A stretch of DNA of 64,000 nucleotides, taken from assembly GCA_009746045.1 (NCBI GenBank), contig RPFO01000418.1, positions 2,046,670 through 2,110,669 on the forward strand, read 5' to 3'. The notes under the pieces were generated by a model. That model made no database searches and was not told the origin of the DNA. It saw only the letters and a program-made list of their open reading frames with translations. Source of the DNA: Mesostigma viride (Eukaryota > Streptophyta > Mesostigmatophyceae > Mesostigmatales > Mesostigmataceae). This document shows, piece after piece, positions 30,178-42,361 of the stretch (positions are counted from its first letter, which is position 1; the number at the start of each line of letters is the position of its first letter). Both the position numbers and the translations under genes were made by a program.

Positions 30178-33100
30178 TAATAATAATGTATTGCTATCTC
30201 TAAGAAGGGGGGAGGAAAATAATAAGAAGAGTACATGGCGGTGGGGTAATGGTGCGCTGGGCATGGTGATGGGTCATGATGGCGTAGCGTATGTGTATTA
30301 TAGTGACACGAGCGGTATAGTAATCATAGTGCGCGCGTAGGTCCGTGCGTTAGTACTCCTGCGCACATAGCTCTAGTGGTGAGTCATCTTCTATAGATTC
30401 AGCAATTTCAGACATATTGGCACCCCTCTCCTGTACAGGGGTTTCTCGCAGTTGGGCTGTTTCGAAACGTTAAGTGAGATGCCTTCGGATCAGGAGACTC
30501 ACACAGCCGCGAAATCATGCCAAAGGTACTATGTTCGATTCCTTGCTGGTAGCTTCTGGGCTTTCTTATTTTCTGTGTTCCGCGGAATCTCATATTTTGG
30601 CCGCTAGCGTTTTCACGTTTGTTGCTTTCTGATCTGACGACAATCGTGTGTATGGTGACACGAGCGGTGTCGTAACCTGCATGGCAGCGCCGCGCGTCTC
30701 TCAGCTGGTGTATATTGTGAGACGGGCGTAGCGGCAGGGGGACATGACCAATTTTATAGTGCGCTTGACACCCGGCATGGTGCTCCGCTGGTTGACGGAG
30801 ATGTCTTCGCCCATGTTGTTGTCCGCCGTGTTGTTGTTGTTATATGACCATAGTCATGTCGTCCCTATTCCAGCCACTGTGGGGCAACCCCTCGCAGACA
30901 ACATTGACTCGGTCTAGCCATGCCATTATTAAGAGTGGGACAGCTAATGAGTGAGACAGCTGTGAAGTGGGACAGCTATTACGTGAGACAACATTTAGTG
31001 AGACAACTGTGAAGTGAGGCAGCTATTACGTGAGACAACATTACGTGAGAAAACTGTGAAGTGAGGCAACTGTGTGCACCATGAACTGTTTCACGTGGCA
31101 TCATGATATGGACTGTGTGTACTGTGTGATATGTACTGTGTGTGGCATCATGATATGTACTGTGTGTGGCATCATGATATGTACTGTGTGTACTGCCAGC
31201 CGCTGCACGTGGCGGTACTGCGCGGAAACCTGGACGCGGCGCGCACGCTGTTGGAGAAGGGGTTCCCCGTTTCCACCAAGAACGTGTCCGGGTGGGTGGC
31301 GCTGGACGAGGCGATCACCATGGCCGACGCGCCCATGGTGCGGCTGCTGCTGGAGTACGAGCAGGCGTCCCACAAGCAGCTGTTCAAGCAAAAGAAGGTA
31401 AGGGCACTAACAAGCGGCGGTTCAAGCAGGAGGTGAGGGGGAGAGTGGCCAGTGAGGGCGAGAAGAAGAGGCCGGAAGGAGTGGGGTGTTTGGTGGCGGG
31501 TACGAGCAGGCGTCCCATGGGCGGCTGTTCAAGCAGAAGAATGTCAGCAACCCGTCGTTCAAGCTGAAGAAAATAATGGCCATCACAAGGCAGTGGGGAT
31601 GGGGAGATGCGGTATGTTGTGGCCCTTGTTGTAGTAGTAGTAGTAGTAGTAGTACTATTTTATGCATACATATACTGAATTCGGCCATCCCCACACGGGA
31701 CTGGGGTCGTGGCACAAGCAGTTGTCCAGGTGGATGGTGAGACGAGATGGCAGTTCTTTTTGTTCCGAGCCGAACCGACCCACTACGGTACGGAAACCAA
31801 CCCCGTTGCCTTGCCAAGCCATAGTCACGGAGAAGGGGGGAGTGGGAAAGTTTTTTTAAGGCCAAAGAGTTCAAGTGCCATCAATCTCTTTCTATCTGTT
31901 GCAGCTTTGCCAGGGGGCAGGACCGCTGCATGTGTCGCTGATGTCATCCGCCATCATCACCACCACCATCATCACCATCACCGCCACCATGACCACTGCC
32001 ACCGCTACCACCACCACCACCACCACCACCACCATTACCACCACCACCACCACCACCACCACCACCACCACCACCACCACCACCACCACCACCACCACCA
32101 CCACCACCACCACCACCACCACCACCACCACCACCACCACCACCACCACCACCACCACCACCACCACCACCACCACCACCACCACCACCACCACCACCAC
32201 CACCACCACCACCACCACCACCACCACCACCACCACCACCACCACCACCACCACCACCTTCCACAAGTCTCAACAATCACAACCACCTGCCACTACAACC
32301 TGCCACAAATCACAACTGCCACAACCACCTACCGCTGCCGCCCACCCATCCACCATCCATCTACCCACCATTACCGTTATCACCACAGACACAACCTGCC
32401 ACAAATCACAAGTTTCACGCCCACCATCACCACCACCAGCCCACCCTCCCCCTTATTGTAACTATCCCAACCACCCCACACTTGACCCCCCCCCGTTCCC
32501 CTCCCCGCCCCCAGCCGGAGCTGCTCGCCTCGCTAGCCAACATGCCGGATTTCCGCATGCAGATCAAATGGGAGTTTGGGAGCCCCGTCTTCGGCAAGCT
32601 CCTCCATCGGTTCGCGCCGCACGACGAGTACACCGTGTGGAAGAAGGGCACGTCCCTGCGCGTGGACGGCACGCTCATGGGGCTGAACGACACGATGAGC
32701 CTGCGGCCCTGGAACCACGGCCACTTCTCGCTGCTCTTCAACGGCAAGGTCACCGGTGGGTGGGGGCGTGATGGATGTAAACAAGTACGGTTCAAGGATT
32801 CGCGAGGGCGGTTTCTACGCGGTCCTCAGCGAGTGCGGTTGTGCGCTTTGCGAGGGCAATCACTTGCATAATGGGTCCACTTACAGTGACCATCACAGTG
32901 ACCTTGACCATTATACTAGGCTTGGCGAGGGCAGCCTCTGGCAGGTGATTCTGTAGAGCGGCGAGCGCGTGCCCTAGTAGAATGGTGAGCGCGTGCCGGT
33001 GGAACCCAGGCCACCTCTCTCTTCTGTTGGCTTCCTGTTTCTGTTGGCCATGAGCGCCATATGAGCGTATGTGACAACAGTTAAACTCGGTCACCGGCCA

Positions 33101-36100
33101 TGGCATCAGAATCGGACAGCAGTATTGGTGTAAACATGACAAGGGTATTCGGAACCGGCCCCTTTAACCCTTGGGCTGTTCTGTCCCCTATCGCTAGTGG
33201 CGAGTTTTACTGTTATCACATAGTTGAAAACATGCGAACGGTATCGGAAACCAGCCCCCTTGAGAGTGGTTGCCTTGCCAGGCCATTATAATTCTTGCAA
33301 AGCCATCGGGTGGGTGGCTTTGTACATGGGCGAATCTTCCCCCCCCCAACCCCAACCCACCCATTCCCCCACCGCACCACAACCCACTCATGCATTTTAC
33401 ATAATAACAGAATTGATTGCATCTGAAGCTTATCCCTTCCATTATACCCAACTGGTTTTCAAGGCCACCCGCTTTACCCAACCCCGGATCCGGTTGCCAT
33501 TACCTCCTCACGACATTCGGTACCGCAGCTGCTAGCAAACAGCATGGGAAGCAGCAGGGGAAGTAGCAAGGGGCATGTTCTGTTGATAAATTGTTGTCTG
33601 ATTCCTTCTGTCGACAACACCCGCCCCGCCCCACCAATGCAACGGGCCCATCTCGGCTACCCCAGTCTCGCCGCTGGAGGAGCGTTCAAGTGTCACTGTT
33701 CTAATGGAAGAAATAGCCCACCCCCCGTCAACTTCCCCGAGCCCTTATCTCCCGACCCCAGGCTCGTCGCTGGTGGAGCGTTCAAGTGTCAAGGTTGTCA
33801 TGAATGAATTGCCCCCCCCCCCACCACCACTTCCCGCGCCCCTATCTCCCAACTCCAGGCTCGCAGCTGCTGCTGGTGGACCACGGCAAGCAAACCGCCG
33901 TCGACGCGTTCAAGTTCTCTGGTGGCAAGCCGCGGGCGGACCTGGACGCTGAGGTGGCTCAGCTCATCGCGGGCGGGGCCACACGTCACGATGTGTCGGC
34001 CCGCCAGCTCAAGCTGGAGCGCGCAAAGGGCTGGTTTGGGCGCAACGTGCAGGAGCAGGTACGTGGGGCAACTGGGGGGGATGGAAACATGTGCTGGGAC
34101 GCGCAAAGGGCTGGTTTGGGTGCAGCATGCAGGAGCAGGTACCGGGGGGAGGGGAGAGGCAAGGTTATGCTGTCTTTGCGGCCATGTGCGGCGGCAGTGT
34201 GGTTGGCAATATGTGCTGGGGGGTTGGAACATGTGCTGGAGCAGGTTAGGGTGATGGGGGTAGTTCGGCTGCAACAGGCAGGAGCAGGCACTGGCCATCC
34301 TGCCCTATGTTCTTGCGGATGGATGAACCTCTTGACACTTGGCCACCCCGCGGGGTGGAGGGCTGGGACGCCATTCTTTTATAGCTCGACTTCCTCTTCA
34401 AGGGTAATCAGGTAGCTCGTTCCTTGACAAGGATCGATGCGCCGGCACACCTACCCTCTCTACTTGCGCACTGATGTATGCATTCTCTGACGCACCTTTG
34501 GCTGCCCGTTGTTGGCCGACCACAACTTTGGCCGACAACCTTTTTTTTTCCTTTCTTGGCCGACCCTGCCAGGTGGAGGGCTGGGACACCACCGTCTACG
34601 AGGGGAGCGCGCTCTTCATCTCCCTCGTCCATCGCAAGGTCGGCTTCTCCTTCTTCCTCGACGGCTCCTTTGAGGACTACCTCCGCAAGCGGCCGAGCCC
34701 GGGGGGTGCCGGCGGCCAGGACGGCACCTCCCAGGGCGGTCCGGGCGTCTCCCGTGATGGCTCGACCGCGGCGCCGGCATCCGGCACCGCCCACGCCGCG
34801 GCCTCATCCGGTCACTATAGCAGCAATAGCGTGAATACGAACATGAATCAGGGCCGTTCGCCGGCCCGTGACGCGCACAGTAACAGGACATCGGCAACCG
34901 CGTACAACAAGACACCCACCGCCGCCTCTTCATCCGGAACGAACCTGTCCTCGGCCATCCCCGCTAGTCGCGTGCGTGATGTCGGCGGCAGTAGCAGCGC
35001 GGCGGTGCCCAGCGGCGGCGGCAGGGCCAGTGGGGACGTTCCGGCCGGCCCCCGGGTCTTGATGGACAGCAGCGACATCCGATCGCCCCGGCTGGCACAG
35101 GAGAGTCTCAACTCCCCCCGAGGGAGCCTCCATAGTGACCCCTGGGAAGAACCGTACAGTGACCCTCTCGGGCAAGGGGGCGCCGGCGAGCCGGCGGGCG
35201 GTTCCAGTGCCAGCGGTGGCGGTGGCGGGAATGGTGGTGCTGGCGCACGCGGCAGTCAATCGGGCGTGCCGGAACCAAGCATTACCTCACCACGGGGCGC
35301 GCTTGGGCTCCGCGTGGAAGCAGTCTGCCCCCGCGTGCCCGACAGCATCAACTCGCCAGGCGGGGGTGGCACCGAGAGCATACACTCCCCCCGTGCGAGC
35401 CTCGTCTCTCACACGCACGCGTACGAGAGCAGGAACTCCCCCAGGGCCTTCCCCTACAGCGCAAACGACAGCATAAACTCGCCGCGAGCGTCGGCGTCGG
35501 AGGGCATCCACTCCCCCCGCTGCAGCACCACCAGTGTCCCGTACGAGAGCATAAACTCCCCCCGTGGGGGCGGGAGCGTCCGGTCCCCCTTTGCACCCGC
35601 GACCCCGCTCTCCCCCCCCAGCACGCACGCCCACGCACCGGAGAAGGACGCAACCTCTTCTCAACCGCTACCGGGGAACGCACGCAGCGGAGGGGGGGGT
35701 GCCTCGCTTTCCGCCCACTCCAGCGGGCAGGATGGGGCCGCCCTAAAGCGGGATGCCAAGCGTTCCGCCCACTCCCAGCAGGATCCCCGGCTCTCCACCC
35801 GCGCCAACGGCACCAGCAGCGGGTTCCATGCGCATCGCAGCTCGTCGTCCCTGAGCGGGGGCACGTCCCCAGGGTCCCCCGGCATCCACTCCCCCCGCGC
35901 CCCCGGCAGCCCGTCTGGCCCAATGTCCCCCTCGTCCTCGCGCCACCGTGCCAGCCGCGGCTCCCCTCAGCAGAGCCCCCACAAGGGGACCAGCCACGGG
36001 GGGTTTCCTGTGGGAGGTCGCGGCATTCGCGTCGCCATCCCTGGGGTGAGCGGCGCGGCGGCCAGCAGCAGCCAGCAACACGCCGGCGGTCGCCTCGGGT

Positions 36101-38864
36101 CCTCCTCCCCCCACAGCGGGTCGTCCAGCGCATCGCCCCGCGCGTGCCCAGGGTCCCCCCTCGGGTCCCCCCGCCACTCGTCTCTCTCGGGGGGCGGGAA
36201 CCGGCTGGGCGCGCGTGCGGCGCAGGCGAGTCGCCGGCTGACCAGCCCTGGGAGGCTCGCGGTGGAGCCGTTGGGCGTGACGGGCCTGGCTGGAGACATA
36301 GACTCATGTGACGGCGGCGAGTATTACGATGATGATGATGATCATGATGATGATGGTTTTATGTCCGCCTCGTGCACGTCGCCGCGGCGCGCGGGGCCCC
36401 GCGCTCTGCATCGGACGCTCTCCGGTTCCTCCCACGGGAAACGGCGGCACTCGGTCTCACCCTCTCCCCCTGGTCACCTCCGCGTGCCCTCGCTCGCGAC
36501 CGCGCGGGGTGGGTCGACCGGGCGGGGGGGCGGGAACCCGGCCGGGTCGCCCTCGGCGCATCGGCCTGTGACTCCGATCGCTCTGGCGCAAGGGCAGTGC
36601 AGGGACTTGAGGCGGCGGCAACGGCCAGTCGCCAGAGCATCGAGGGATGGAGAGCCCGAAGAGGAGACGCACGAGCGGTCGCGGCGGATCAAAGGGCGGT
36701 TCTGGCTCACGCAAGGGTTCCCGCTGAAGCCCGCGGATCTGTTGCCGCTCATGGATGTGGTGGAGCCGGTCAACCGGTGCGTGGGAAGGGGAGGGCCGGA
36801 AGGGTTTGGTCTGTTTGCGTGGAGGGGGGCCAGGGCTTTGCAAGGCAACTCCCTTCTAGGCTAGATAAGCCTATCTAAATAGATAGCCCTTGGTGCTTTG
36901 ATAGGGATTGTGAAAATGTTGGAGGGGTGTGGTCTGTTGCGTCTATTTACAGGGTTTGGTCGGTTGCGTCTTTTTACGGGGTTTGGTCTGTTGCGTCTAT
37001 TTACGGGGTTTGGTCGGCTGCGTCTATTTACGGGGTTTGGTCTGTTTGCGTCTATTTACGGGGTATGGTCTGTCCATGGGGTCATGCTGTATTGCTGGGG
37101 GGGGATGTGTCCATCATCGCGTGCACAAGCATGGGTTGTTGGTCGTGGTTTGTTTACGGTCACGAATGTGGCTGGACTTGTGAACCGGGGCGTTGGGATG
37201 GGGTTGGGGAGTATGGTTTCCTTCAATTCAAAAAATATATGGACTCATAAAAATGGAAAAATACATGGATTATACTTCACGAAAATAATGAATATACTTG
37301 TCATGTTACTATTTTTGTCAACTGAATCTGGACCGAACTTGAATTTGAATCAGACCCAGCTATATTCTCATTGGATTTTGTATCTTGTGTGAGGAGACGT
37401 CACAAATGGGAAGATGTCATGTGTCGGGAGACGTCATGAGTGGGAAGATGTCATGTGTGGGGAGGTGTCATTCGTGGTGAGTACTACCTACTCTCGTGGT
37501 AGCTCTCGTATCCTAGTTTCTGCATCATGTGCAGCACCCACATCATTTATCTATATGGACCCATGTATGAAACAAGCGCCTAGTGTGGAGGAAGGGGTTG
37601 TCTCGCAGACAGGGGAATTTTTTTTTATAATCATAATTAAGAGGTAATCTAGAAGGGTTATCTCATAAGCAGGGGCATGGCAAGATGGTGAGGCTGGAGA
37701 CAGTGTCCTGATGATGTGGCTAGATTCCCCCCTCCCGTGTGTCACCCCTGGTTCCACCTCCCGTTTGACCCCCCATCTGACCCCTTGTTTTTACCCTGGT
37801 TCCCCCTGGCAATGTCTTGACTTGGCAGTCACTTCCGCAAGGTGGCGGGCTTCTTGCGCAAGAACGCGACCAAAGGGCTCTTCCCGGTGAAGATTCAGGT
37901 ATGTGTGTGGGGGGGTAAGGCAGGAAGGGCATTATGATTGGATTATAGTAATAATGATGATAATGATGATAATGATGATAATGATGATAATAATTGTAAT
38001 TATGATGATAATTGTTGCTATCATTCCTATTGTGATTTATAGGGAGCCTATAATTGCAGATGATAACGACTGGGCATGCGACACCTCATGGTCAGGTTTG
38101 CCGTGTTTGTCTTGCGCCTCGAATGGTTGGCTGCTGTCACCGATCGGACTGTCACTGATTCGTGCCGTCCCTTGGGAAGGCTTTACAAGGTGTCTTATGT
38201 TATAAGCAGCCATGTAGCCGGCTCAGTTGCCTTGCTTATTTCCATTTCTGCATGCCAGTGGTGCTGTCTCCCTGGGCTGAAAGTGCCAGCTCCGCATCAC
38301 CCGCAAGGATTACCACCCTTCTCTTCTCACTCATGCTACCGGCCCTTCCCGTGACGTAGTCACTGTCCCCATTGCAATTACCGAATCATTCCCCATCCTC
38401 CAGTCATCACCCTTCTTGTCGTTTCATCATCCCTTTTGAATGCTCCGCGGCTCCCCAACAGGACTGCGTGACTAGTTAACTAACAAATTAATGGATTCGC
38501 GTCGGAATTTCTTGTTGCCGCGATCTACCCGCGACTTTGACATTTGCCTTAAGTCTGTTTATGCTTCGATATATATTCATTAAGAATGATAAATAACTTC
38601 GATATACATAGACAAATATATATGTTTGTTGTTTCGTGGGTTGACGCTCAAAGTAAAACTCGTGTGGAAAGAATATAATACTGCTATTCGTAACATTTCA
38701 TGACATCAACTCATGTTGTACCCCAAGAACCCCTCAGCTCCGCCCACTCATTTGTGTTTGCACCTACACCACCACACCAAGTACCGCCACCACTGCCACT
38801 CCCACCTTCTTACGTGGCGTGTGCCCCTGATCATTATCCCCCCCCCCCCCGCTCCCGCCCCCCC

Positions 38865-38900
<36 letters not shown>

Positions 38901-39459
38901 TAAACAGGTCCCTCTCATGATGACGGTGTATGCGCTGCTGACCTTTCGCGAGTTCAAGCTGCTCAAGGACTTGCCCCCAAACGAGCGATCTGAGGTAGAC
39001 GACCCGGCCTTCTTCACGGTGCCCCCCAGCTACCTGGTCCACTCCATGGACGAAGTCATCGGGCAGCTAGAGGCGCTGGAGGCACAGCAGATGGACGAGC
39101 GAGAGAGGGAAGGGGACGACGACGACGAGGGCGACGACGAGGATGATGCGGAGGGAAGCAGCCAGAATGGGAGGAAGGGGGGGAAGGCCGAGGAAGGGAC
39201 GTCAGGGGCGGCGATGCCAAGCGAGCTCCAGGGACTGCTGTTCGGGAAAGCGTTTGCGAACTCCTCGCACAAGCAGGCGCACAAGAGAGACGGGAGCAGC
39301 GGCGGGGGTGGCGGCAGCAATAGCCGAGCGGCGCATGCCTCACACCGGGCGACACCGCTGAGCACCGAGGGGTCAGGCTCGGGCTGTTTCAGCCCGCCCA
39401 TGTCCCCAAGAAGCTCAATCCAATCACCGAGGACGGCGAAACCCCGCGGGTCTGCGTGA
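29679..39459 (+). CDS. Ankyrin-repeat/GPCR-chaperone (ANKRD13-like) protein
   Basis: Seven exons: about 29679-30140 (left edge uncertain), 31200-31397, 32515-32755, 33859-34058, 34573-36776, 37829-37898 and 38908-39459 (TGA). All phases agree (0, 0, 1, 0, 2, 0), giving up to about 1,300 residues. Order matches plant ANKRD13 relatives: an N-terminal SPYAAHRAAFYDD segment, an ankyrin repeat (PLHVAVLRGNLDAARTLLEKG, PLH to LLEKG), then the GPCR-chaperone domain: MQIKWEF, YTVWKKGTSLRVDGTLMGL, ERAKGWFGRN, GRFWLTQGFPLKPADLLPLMD, HFRKVAGFLRK and VPLMMTVYALLTFREFK. The family acts in receptor and ubiquitin-linked membrane trafficking. The domain is split by about 665 residues rich in Ser-Pro-Arg motifs, probably disordered and phosphorylated. 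No in-frame ATG occurs in the first recognised exon, so the start lies in an unseen upstream exon. Confidence 0.85.
30149..30188. repeat. (ATA)n microsatellite at ANKRD13 intron 1 start
   Basis: Starts nine bases after the donor GTAAAC and runs as (ATA)n/(AAT)n. It follows the first recognised exon. Confidence 0.9.
31086..31199 (+). repeat. Tandem echo of the pre-acceptor segment, ANKRD13 exon 2
   Basis: Three to four copies of a segment of about 28 bp (atcatgatatgtactgtgtg plus tggc) lead directly into the acceptor tactgccag at 31199. Only the last copy carries the AG used for splicing. Upstream (30940-31075), another repeat with the core gtgagacaac/gtgaagtga occupies the intron. Confidence 0.8.
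31500..31570 (+). repeat. Echo of ANKRD13 exon 2 end
   Basis: The exon end at 31359-31397 (gagcaggcgtcccacaagcag, then ctgttcaagcaaaagaag and the donor) recurs at 31507-31545 as gagcaggcgtcccatgggcg, gctgttcaagcagaagaa, without a GT. Weaker traces follow at 31556-31572 and 31714-31733. All lie in the intron downstream of the functional donor. Confidence 0.87.
31955..32260. repeat. (CCA)n microsatellite in ANKRD13 intron 2
   Basis: About 300 bp of CAC/CCA trinucleotides, degenerate on the left (31955-32035) and pure from about 32040. Open frames (poly-His, poly-Thr, poly-Gly, poly-Val, poly-Trp) are all repeat artefacts. It lies between two well-supported exons. Confidence 0.97.
33640..33805 (+). 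repeat. Two echoes of the ANKRD13 exon 4 acceptor
   Basis: The functional border (33840-33915: ctccaggctcgcagctgctg, then ctggtggac and gcgttcaag) has two shortened copies upstream: 33660-33695 (cccagtctcgccgctggagg, then agcgttcaagtgtca) and 33757-33798 (ccccaggctcgtcgctggtg, then gagcgttcaagtgtca). Each retains an AG, the gctcgc core and the gcgttcaag stretch. They are decoy-like acceptors in the same intron. Confidence 0.87.
34096..34141 (+). repeat. Echo of ANKRD13 exon 4 end with donor
   Basis: The functional end at 34019-34064 (gcgcaaagggctggtttggg, then cgcaacgtgcaggagcaggtacg) is repeated at 34099-34143 with cgcaacgtgc changed to tgcagcatgc; the copy keeps caggagcaggtacc, so it has a usable-looking donor. 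A further trace lies near 34260-34290. An upstream echo of the next acceptor (ggtggagggctgggacgcc) sits at 34356-34374, copying 34572-34590. Confidence 0.9.
36806..37080 (+). repeat. 28-bp tandem repeat following ANKRD13 exon 5
   Basis: Five to six copies of ggtttggtctgttgcgtcta plus tttacgg begin 150 bp after the donor, at 36930. A seed-like copy of the core (gggtttggtctgtttgcg) occurs at 36806-36823, immediately downstream of the exon. Not coding. Confidence 0.88.
37945..38005. repeat. (ATGATA)n microsatellite
   Basis: Imperfect ATGATA/ATGATGATA units in the last-but-one ANKRD13 intron. A C run and a (CA)n tract (38841-38898) similarly precede the acceptor of the last exon. Confidence 0.9.
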
Positions 39460-40857
39460 GGAGCCCGTTCCTAAACCACCCTCCTTCAACCACCCGTGTT
39501 TTTAAAACACTTACATTCCCTTGGTTCAGATGCCAGATGATAACTCGAGCTGGAGCTGGGCGGCATGGATCCCGTTCCTGGAAATCGCTGTGCTCCGCAC
39601 AGCCCCGGTGGTCCTCCCAAGCAGCCGGTGGTCCCAGCCACCCGTGAGCTTGTGTTGAAAGAAAAAGCGCGGGTACGGCACTCCTGTTCTAGCTCCACTA
39701 AACCCTGGCGGGCCGCAGGAACTGAGCAATACAGGCGGCGAAACAGGAACAAGGATGCAGGTGGTGCCCTTGAACTAACGTGTGGACCAGTCGGGGTCCT
39801 TGTGAAAGATGGCTCGGGCCGTTCTTAAACTGCCCAAGTACCGTATTGAACAAAAAAGCGCGGTATGCCGCCCTTCTTGTACACAAAGCCTACCTGAAAG
39901 GGTTTTGGATTGTGAAAATCCTGCTGTTCCTAAGACCTGGCTGGGTCCTAGTGGTGCTAGGACTACGAAACAGAGAGAAGAATCCAAATGGTGGTTTTCG
40001 CGAAGCTGAGTATGTAGGGTGCACGGTTTGGGCAGGGTGTCGATGCTTCGGCGATGCATGACGGGTGATGACCTTTGGAACTGCACGTTGCAAGACCACA
40101 AGTCGCTGCTGTAATGGGGCAGAGTAGCGGGCATTGCGTGGCTGCTGGAGTGAGCATGCAGAAGTGATACTTGGAAGCAACGCAAGTCGTGATGGGATAT
40201 TTGGCGGATTGGACCCCTTGGGATTCTGGCCATCGTGCTAGGGCTGCAAAGAGAAGTCATGAGGCATGCGCATGTGGATCATTTGCAAGGGGCTGCCCTC
40301 TCCAGCTTGCCTTGCACGCACTCATTGATTCCCGCACGCGCCTCCGTCGGGAGAGTCCCGGGGCCATGCATGACTAGCTGTATGTTAGGAACCAGCCAGT
40401 CATAGATTAGGCATGTTAAATTTAGATGTATTTTTTGAAAGGGTGTGAGTTCTGCGGTAGCTTGATTCTTTAGAAAATTCTTCCTCTCCCACAAGTTGGG
40501 AGAGCAGCATTCGATGGCGCAGGGAAAGTGGCCTGTCGTGGGTGATAGTGGTAAATTGGATAGGGAAGCTGGCTCCGAAGTAAACAGTTACCCGATGTTT
40601 GTGTCCCCCAGGTGGCTGGGCCCTCTTTCGTTTCGACTTGACCAACTGGTATGAGGTACCAGGTGGCCTGCGAGCACAGGAAACCAGCCCACATCATTGA
40701 GGTGTCCGTAGCTTACCAAGGACTGAGGACTGTTTTGTGGACCAGCTCTAGAGTGTACAGTAGACAAATCAAGTACATGCAGGAAACATGCACTGGGTTA
40801 TGCCATGCAGTATTTAATCTGTTTATTGAATCAAATGTTGATATATAAAAAGCAAGC
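39460..40857. other. Interval with no supported gene
   Basis: Contains the 3' flank of the ANKRD13-like gene. Plus-strand frames at 39565-39828 and 39780-40061 are open with ordinary composition and share a faint internal duplication (aaagcgcggg near 39663 and 39853), but lack family similarity and consistent splice borders. It is left unannotated. Confidence 0.4.
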
Positions 40858-41000
40858 GTCCTATAGTCAGCAAAATTGGTGCGAGAGGTCCCCAGTTCGA
40901 TTCCGGTCGGATTCATTTGCAGATCGCGTTTTCCGCATTTTCCGCGGCCCGGCACTGAACGCAAAGGTCTTCACCTTCGCGGAGTGCCTGATCAGAATAT
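40858..41000 (+). mobile_element. SINE-like repeat with tRNA B-box
   Basis: Shares about 140 bp with 49717-49862: 'ctatagtcagc', ggtgcgagaggtcc, a B-box-like GTTCGATTCC (40895-40904), 'cggattcatttgcagatcgc', 'ttccgcggcccggcactgaa' and gcggagtgcctgatcagaat. The B box and the preceding tagtcagc (A-box-like) suggest a tRNA-derived SINE. Minus-strand ORFs here are not genes. Confidence 0.7.
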
Positions 41001-42360
41001 AAAAAGCAAGTTTCTATGTATAAGTCAGCATTGCATCATGAAGTAATTAATCAATGCATTAATCATCAATTAGCACGTGACTGCGTGGTACGTAGCTTAC
41101 CGTTAACACGTTCCCCTGACAATTTAAGGCCCTTTCCACATTAATTCGTTTTGCATTATAGCCCGGAACTCGATCACGGATTGGTCCCAAAACAAATACG
41201 AGGCCTCGACGATCAAGCCTAGTCCTGGCTCATGAACCAGTAGCAAATTGTTACGCGCAAGGTCGTTCCACAATTGTTTCTCCGGCGATTGTTCCCGCGG
41301 CCGCCGCCGTACCGGGCCACCGAGAACATCAGGCTGGATGTTCGCTTTACTCTTAACAGCTCGAAGTAATTGTGGTCGTACAAACGTACCTTGTAGCTTG
41401 TCATTACGTACCACATCATTCGGATCGACCGGCCAGGTGGCCTTTGCCTGACCATTTCGACCACGTACTCCGAACCCCGACCTGCACTGCCTGCACTGGC
41501 AGAGTTTCGATCGGCGGTGCAGGTCACTGACTGCAGGTCAGTTTCAGGCACTTTTCAGTCGAAATTAACCTTGGTAGTCACGGTTGACCTGAACCTCGAG
41601 GTACCCGGCGACGAATTAGCCCGAAACCACCACATGCACTCGAAATGTGGAAAGGCCTTAATCGGTCATCGGTGGACTTAGAATTAATCTATAATCTAGC
41701 CCGCCGGATCGAAGTTATGAGTTACCATCTCTCAAAGTATTCATATGGTCATGCGTCCATGCAGGAGTAGTTGCATTCTTGGATACAGGGCCGGCCATGC
41801 ATGGATACAGCTGGCCATGCATGGATACGGCCGTGCGCGGAGGTTGATACATGATGCATGCCTGTCACCCCGGGAGGCATTTATGTCGTCGAGGCAAGCA
41901 TGCAGCTACAAATGGAAAACTAAATGCTGCCAAGCGCCAGGACGTGAAAAAACGTAAGGAAACTCATGTAGCTCAAGCAAGTGCATGATTGCATGTTAGT
42001 TTCGAACTAGCTTCGGCCGCACGGCGGCTATGTAGGTCTCCTGATCTGTAGATCGACATGCCAAGCTACAGCCCAACTGCGAGAAAAACTCTTTACCGTC
42101 CGGAGAGTGGTTCCAGTAATCCGAAAATTGTGCTATCGATGTACTATACGTGAGCTGGTGGTGCGCCACTGCACACCGTGCATGCGCCACTACACAGTAT
42201 GCGTACTACACACCTGTCCACTCGATACCAAAGGTATCGAAACGTGAAACGGTTTGACCTTGGCTGAATCTGAGGTTTTCAGAAATCAACGAGGCTTATA
42301 TAAATATTGACGTACCCGGGCCTTGATCGATCTAGCCGGCCTATATTGATGTATCCAGTC
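41001..42360. other. Interval with unassigned ORFs
   Basis: Minus-strand frames at 41124-41414 and 41219-41551 overlap and are open for about 100 codons each, with transposase-like basic composition (YKVRLYDHNYFELLRVKR), but no diagnostic motif was found. Near 41745-41860 there are several 'gccatgcatggatac' repeats. Nothing else is recognised. Confidence 0.35.
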
Positions 42361-42361
42361 G

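Noticed and set aside
30500-30560. Possible tRNA gene (gttcgattcc at about 30534)
   Set aside because: A B-box-like word is present, but no cloverleaf or A box could be built around it.
31892-32461. Poly-His, poly-Thr, poly-Gly or poly-Trp proteins
   Set aside because: Artefacts of intronic (CCA)n lying between two phase-matched ANKRD13 exons.
34930-36640. Long minus-strand ORFs opposite ANKRD13 exon 5
   Set aside because: Shadow frames of a GC-rich exon; the plus frame has family similarity at both ends.
40713-40964. Minus-strand ORF starting MRSVPGRGKCGK
   Set aside because: It is the complement of the SINE-like repeat and its tRNA B-box; the same ORF type recurs at 49636-49824.
41124-41551. 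Overlapping minus-strand ORFs resembling a transposase fragment
   Set aside because: Basic composition only; no catalytic motif or terminal repeats seen.
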